From assembly GCA_026992075.1 (NCBI GenBank), contig JALXAM010000002.1, forward strand, positions 1-64,000: a stretch of DNA of 64,000 nt. Direction: 5' to 3'. The notes under the pieces were generated by a model, which searched no databases, was not told the origin of the DNA, and saw only the letters and a list, made by a program, of their open reading frames with translations. The position numbers were made by a program, and so were the translations under genes. Below, piece by piece: positions 61,913 through 64,000 of the stretch (positions within the stretch are counted from its first letter, which is position 1; each line of letters opens with the position of its first letter). This DNA is from Sedimenticola sp. (GTDB taxonomy: Bacteria > Pseudomonadota > Gammaproteobacteria > Chromatiales > Chromatiaceae).

Positions 61913-64000
61913 TTCGTGATCGATTGCGGCAGCTCGTGTGGTGGGGGCTGGGGTTGGCCATGACAGCCACTCTGTTGGTGTTGGCCGGCTATGGGGTCAC
62001 GATGCAGGAGAAAGTGCGCCACGAACAAACCAAATGGCTGAGAGACAAGCTGGTCGGCCTGAACGTGATCACCATGGATGTGCTCTATGACACCACGGCG
62101 GTGGTCCATCCCGGCCAATGGAAGAAGGTGCAGGAGGCGATATCTCGGAAGTTGGCCGAGTATGCCGATCAGGATAATTTTTGGCCGCAGTCTCTGTTGC
62201 AACTCGATCGCCGCCTGCAGCAGCGCATGGAACATTTTCTCCAGGCACGTGCCACTTGCAGGGGAGTTCGGGAGGCCGGTGAAGCCGAACGTTGTCGGCA
62301 ACTGTTGGAAAGACTCGCCACTCAGGTCAGATTGACCCTGCAAGACCTGTTCGTGGAGGTGGGCATGCTGGAGCGCAAGGCGCTGCAGGCACGGGAGCGA
62401 CTTTTCTTCTGGGGCGGCATCCTGATGCTGTTCATGCTCTCTGCCCTGGCGTTCATGATCCTGGTGATCCTGGTGCCGCTGGGACGGCGGTTGGACACTG
62501 GTCTTGCCATGTTGCTGGAGGCCGCCCACAGCTTCACCCGCAGCGACCGGGTGATTCCCATCGAGGTGGACCGGGAAGACGAACTGGGCATCCTGGCCCG
62601 GGCCTTCAATGAGATGATGGAACACCGTTTGGCCGTGGAGGAGGCACTCAAACGCAGTGAGGCCAATCTGGCAGAGGCGCAACAGGTGGCGCATCTGGGC
62701 AGCTGGGAACTGGATCTGCTAAACAACCGTCTCTGGTGGTCGGATGAGATCTACCGGATCTTCGAAATCGATCGGGAGAAGTTCGGTGCTTCTTACGAAG
62801 CCTTCCTGGAACGGGTACATCCGGAAGATCGGGAGCTTGTGGATCGGGCCTATCGCAAATCGGTGGAAGAGCATACCTTCTACGAAGTGATCCACCGGTT
62901 GCGGATGGAGGACGGTCGTATCAAGTACGTACGGGAGCGGGGACGCACCGACTATTCGGAGGATGGCACACCACTACGTTCAATCGGTACGGTGCAGGAC
63001 GTCACCGAGCAGGAGTTGGCTCTTCGAGCATTGCGGGAGAGTGAGCAGGAGTTGGATGCAATCATCGAGAACCTGCCATTGATGGTGTTCCTGAAGGATG
63101 CGGAGAGCGGTCGTTTCGTCCGTTTCAACCGGGCCGGGGAGAAACTGCTGGGGATCGAGCGCAAACGCATCATCGGACACACCGATCACGAAATCTTCCC
63201 CTCCGAGCAGGCCGCTGCTTTCGTGGCAGACGATCGTCGTGTTTTGGAAAGTGGCGAGATTCTGGACGTGCCAATGGAAGTCGTGGATACCGCCCAGGGC
63301 AGGCGATACCTGCACACGCGCAAGGTCCGTATCTGCACCACGGAAGGCAAACCTCGTTTCCTGCTCGGCATCGCCGAGGACATTACCGAACGGATGGAAG
63401 CGGAGCAGCGTGTACGCCACCGCCTTGCTCTGGAAGCCGTCATGGCACGTATTTCCACTGAGTTGGCCCAGGCTGGCGAAGAGGAGCTGGATGGGCTGCT
63501 GCAGCATGCCCTGGAGGAGATCGGACGGGCTTTCCAAGCGGATCGCAGTTATCTCTACCAGATGGACCCGGAGGCACGCTCATGGAAGGAGGGACGTCAG
63601 TGGTGTTGGTGCCACTGCGAGGATGAGTGTGTACCGGATAGCCGCCAGCTGCTACCGGCAAGTAATCATGAAGCTTTGCTGCAACGTTTCCAGCAAGGGG
63701 AGCTCCTACATTTGACCTCGCCCGAAGCGGCTGGCGAGGCCTTTCCCGATTTGCGTCGATATATGGAAGAAAACCGGATCCATTCGCTGGTGCAGGTGCC
63801 GGTGGTGCTGAACGGTGAGCTGCTTGGGGTGGTGGGATTCGATGCCGGTGCCCGAAGCCGGAGCTGGCCGGAAGAGGATGTGCGGTTGCTACGCATCGTT
63901 GCCGAGGCCATCGCGAATGCCATCATCCGGGTCCGTTCCAGCCGGGCCATTCGGGAACACACTTGGTATCTGGAAGGGTTGGATCGGATTTCACGCATAT
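61909..64000 (+). CDS. Membrane sensor protein with HAMP, PAS and GAF domains (3' end outside window)
   Basis: About 697 codons are in the window, with no stop. Domains in order: a helix (about 10-30), a periplasmic part (about 35-160), a second helix (about 165-190), HAMP (about 190-240), PAS/PAC (about 260-375, SWELDLLNNRLWWSDEIYRI and EDREL), a second PAS/PAC (about 380-500, ENLPLMVFLKDAESGRF; CTTEGKPRFLLGIAEDITE), and GAF (about 520-680). The output domain (kinase or GGDEF) is beyond the window. The ATG overlaps the binding-protein stop. Confidence 0.9.
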   Translation, partial: MIRDRLRQLVWWGLGLAMTATLLVLAGYGVTMQEKVRHEQTKWLRDKLVGLNVITMDVLYDTTAVVHPGQWKKVQEAISRKLAEYADQDNFWPQSLLQLDRRLQQRMEHFLQARATCRGVREAGEAERCRQLLERLATQVRLTLQDLFVEVGMLERKALQARERLFFWGGILMLFMLSALAFMILVILVPLGRRLDTGLAMLLEAAHSFTRSDRVIPIEVDREDELGILARAFNEMMEHRLAVEEALKRSEANLAEAQQVAHLGSWELDLLNNRLWWSDEIYRIFEIDREKFGASYEAFLERVHPEDRELVDRAYRKSVEEHTFYEVIHRLRMEDGRIKYVRERGRTDYSEDGTPLRSIGTVQDVTEQELALRALRESEQELDAIIENLPLMVFLKDAESGRFVRFNRAGEKLLGIERKRIIGHTDHEIFPSEQAAAFVADDRRVLESGEILDVPMEVVDTAQGRRYLHTRKVRICTTEGKPRFLLGIAEDITERMEAEQRVRHRLALEAVMARISTELAQAGEEELDGLLQHALEEIGRAFQADRSYLYQMDPEARSWKEGRQWCWCHCEDECVPDSRQLLPASNHEALLQRFQQGELLHLTSPEAAGEAFPDLRRYMEENRIHSLVQVPVVLNGELLGVVGFDAGARSRSWPEEDVRLLRIVAEAIANAIIRVRSSRAIREHTWYLEGLDRISRI

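Overview
The window is a 64 kb stretch of GC-rich, densely coded bacterial chromosome. Gene content points to a gammaproteobacterium: a 4.5S RNA-dnaX-ybaB-recR block, E. coli-type pyrC, pcnB-folK-panBC, cbpA-cbpM, dapC/dapD/yffB-like/dapE, and a MoxR-Bat operon. A free-living, possibly sulfur-metabolising lineage of the Chromatiales type is my guess, not something the sequence proves. I see no prophage, CRISPR array, tRNA, rRNA or intact insertion sequence. Mobile or repetitive DNA takes the form of short palindromic elements.

Region 1 (1-14 kb). The 5' part of valS on the minus strand is followed by the most interesting locus: thirteen collinear plus-strand genes (1897-13241). In order they encode MnhE, MnhF, MnhG, a DUF4040 protein, MnhB, MnhC, an MnhD-type and a second NuoL/M-type proton-conducting subunit, then NuoH-, NuoB-, NuoC- and NuoD-like proteins, and a NuoI-like ferredoxin fused to a GltD/NfnB-type FAD-NAD(P)H oxidoreductase. 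This is the gene order of archaeal Mbx/Mbs (A B C D F G H H' M J K L N), a relative of group 4 hydrogenases and complex I. The NuoD-like subunit lacks a complete NiFe ligand set. A ferritin-like di-iron protein follows. The locus is probably an Na+/H+-pumping NAD(P)H-linked respiratory complex with an unknown acceptor.

Region 2 (14-17.5 kb). pcnB, probably with a rare AUU start, then folK, panB and panC, all overlapping.

Region 3 (17.5-24 kb). A heat-shock and proteostasis island: a secreted PDZ protein, three Hsp20 proteins, a DegQ-type protease, CbpA, CbpM and a membrane M48 protease. Three sigma-32-like promoters are visible, two of them back to back.

Region 4 (24-42 kb). Housekeeping and transport genes: pyrC with a DegS-like protease, an SLC13 transporter, purE-purK with a CaCA antiporter, a YqhA protein, pyruvate carboxylase subunits A and B separated by a SulP transporter and a ClC channel, a patatin phospholipase and a diguanylate cyclase.

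Region 5 (42-50 kb). 4.5S RNA, dnaX, ybaB, recR, a HIT protein, and the minus-strand lysine/diaminopimelate genes dapC, dapD and dapE with an ArsC/Spx-like protein and an outer-membrane-barrel-like protein between dapD and dapE.

Region 6 (50-64 kb). A MoxR-DUF58-DUF4381-BatA-BatBC-BatD operon, a convergent MotA/MotB-like proton-channel pair, a DUF455 protein, an unknown exported protein, and a substrate-binding lipoprotein translationally coupled to a large PAS/GAF sensor that runs off the window.

Repeats. Three copies of a 160-bp MITE-like palindromic element carry 4-bp target-site duplications. A roughly 22-bp REP-like palindrome is scattered through intergenic gaps, and one 88-bp inverted-repeat element lies near 50.4 kb.
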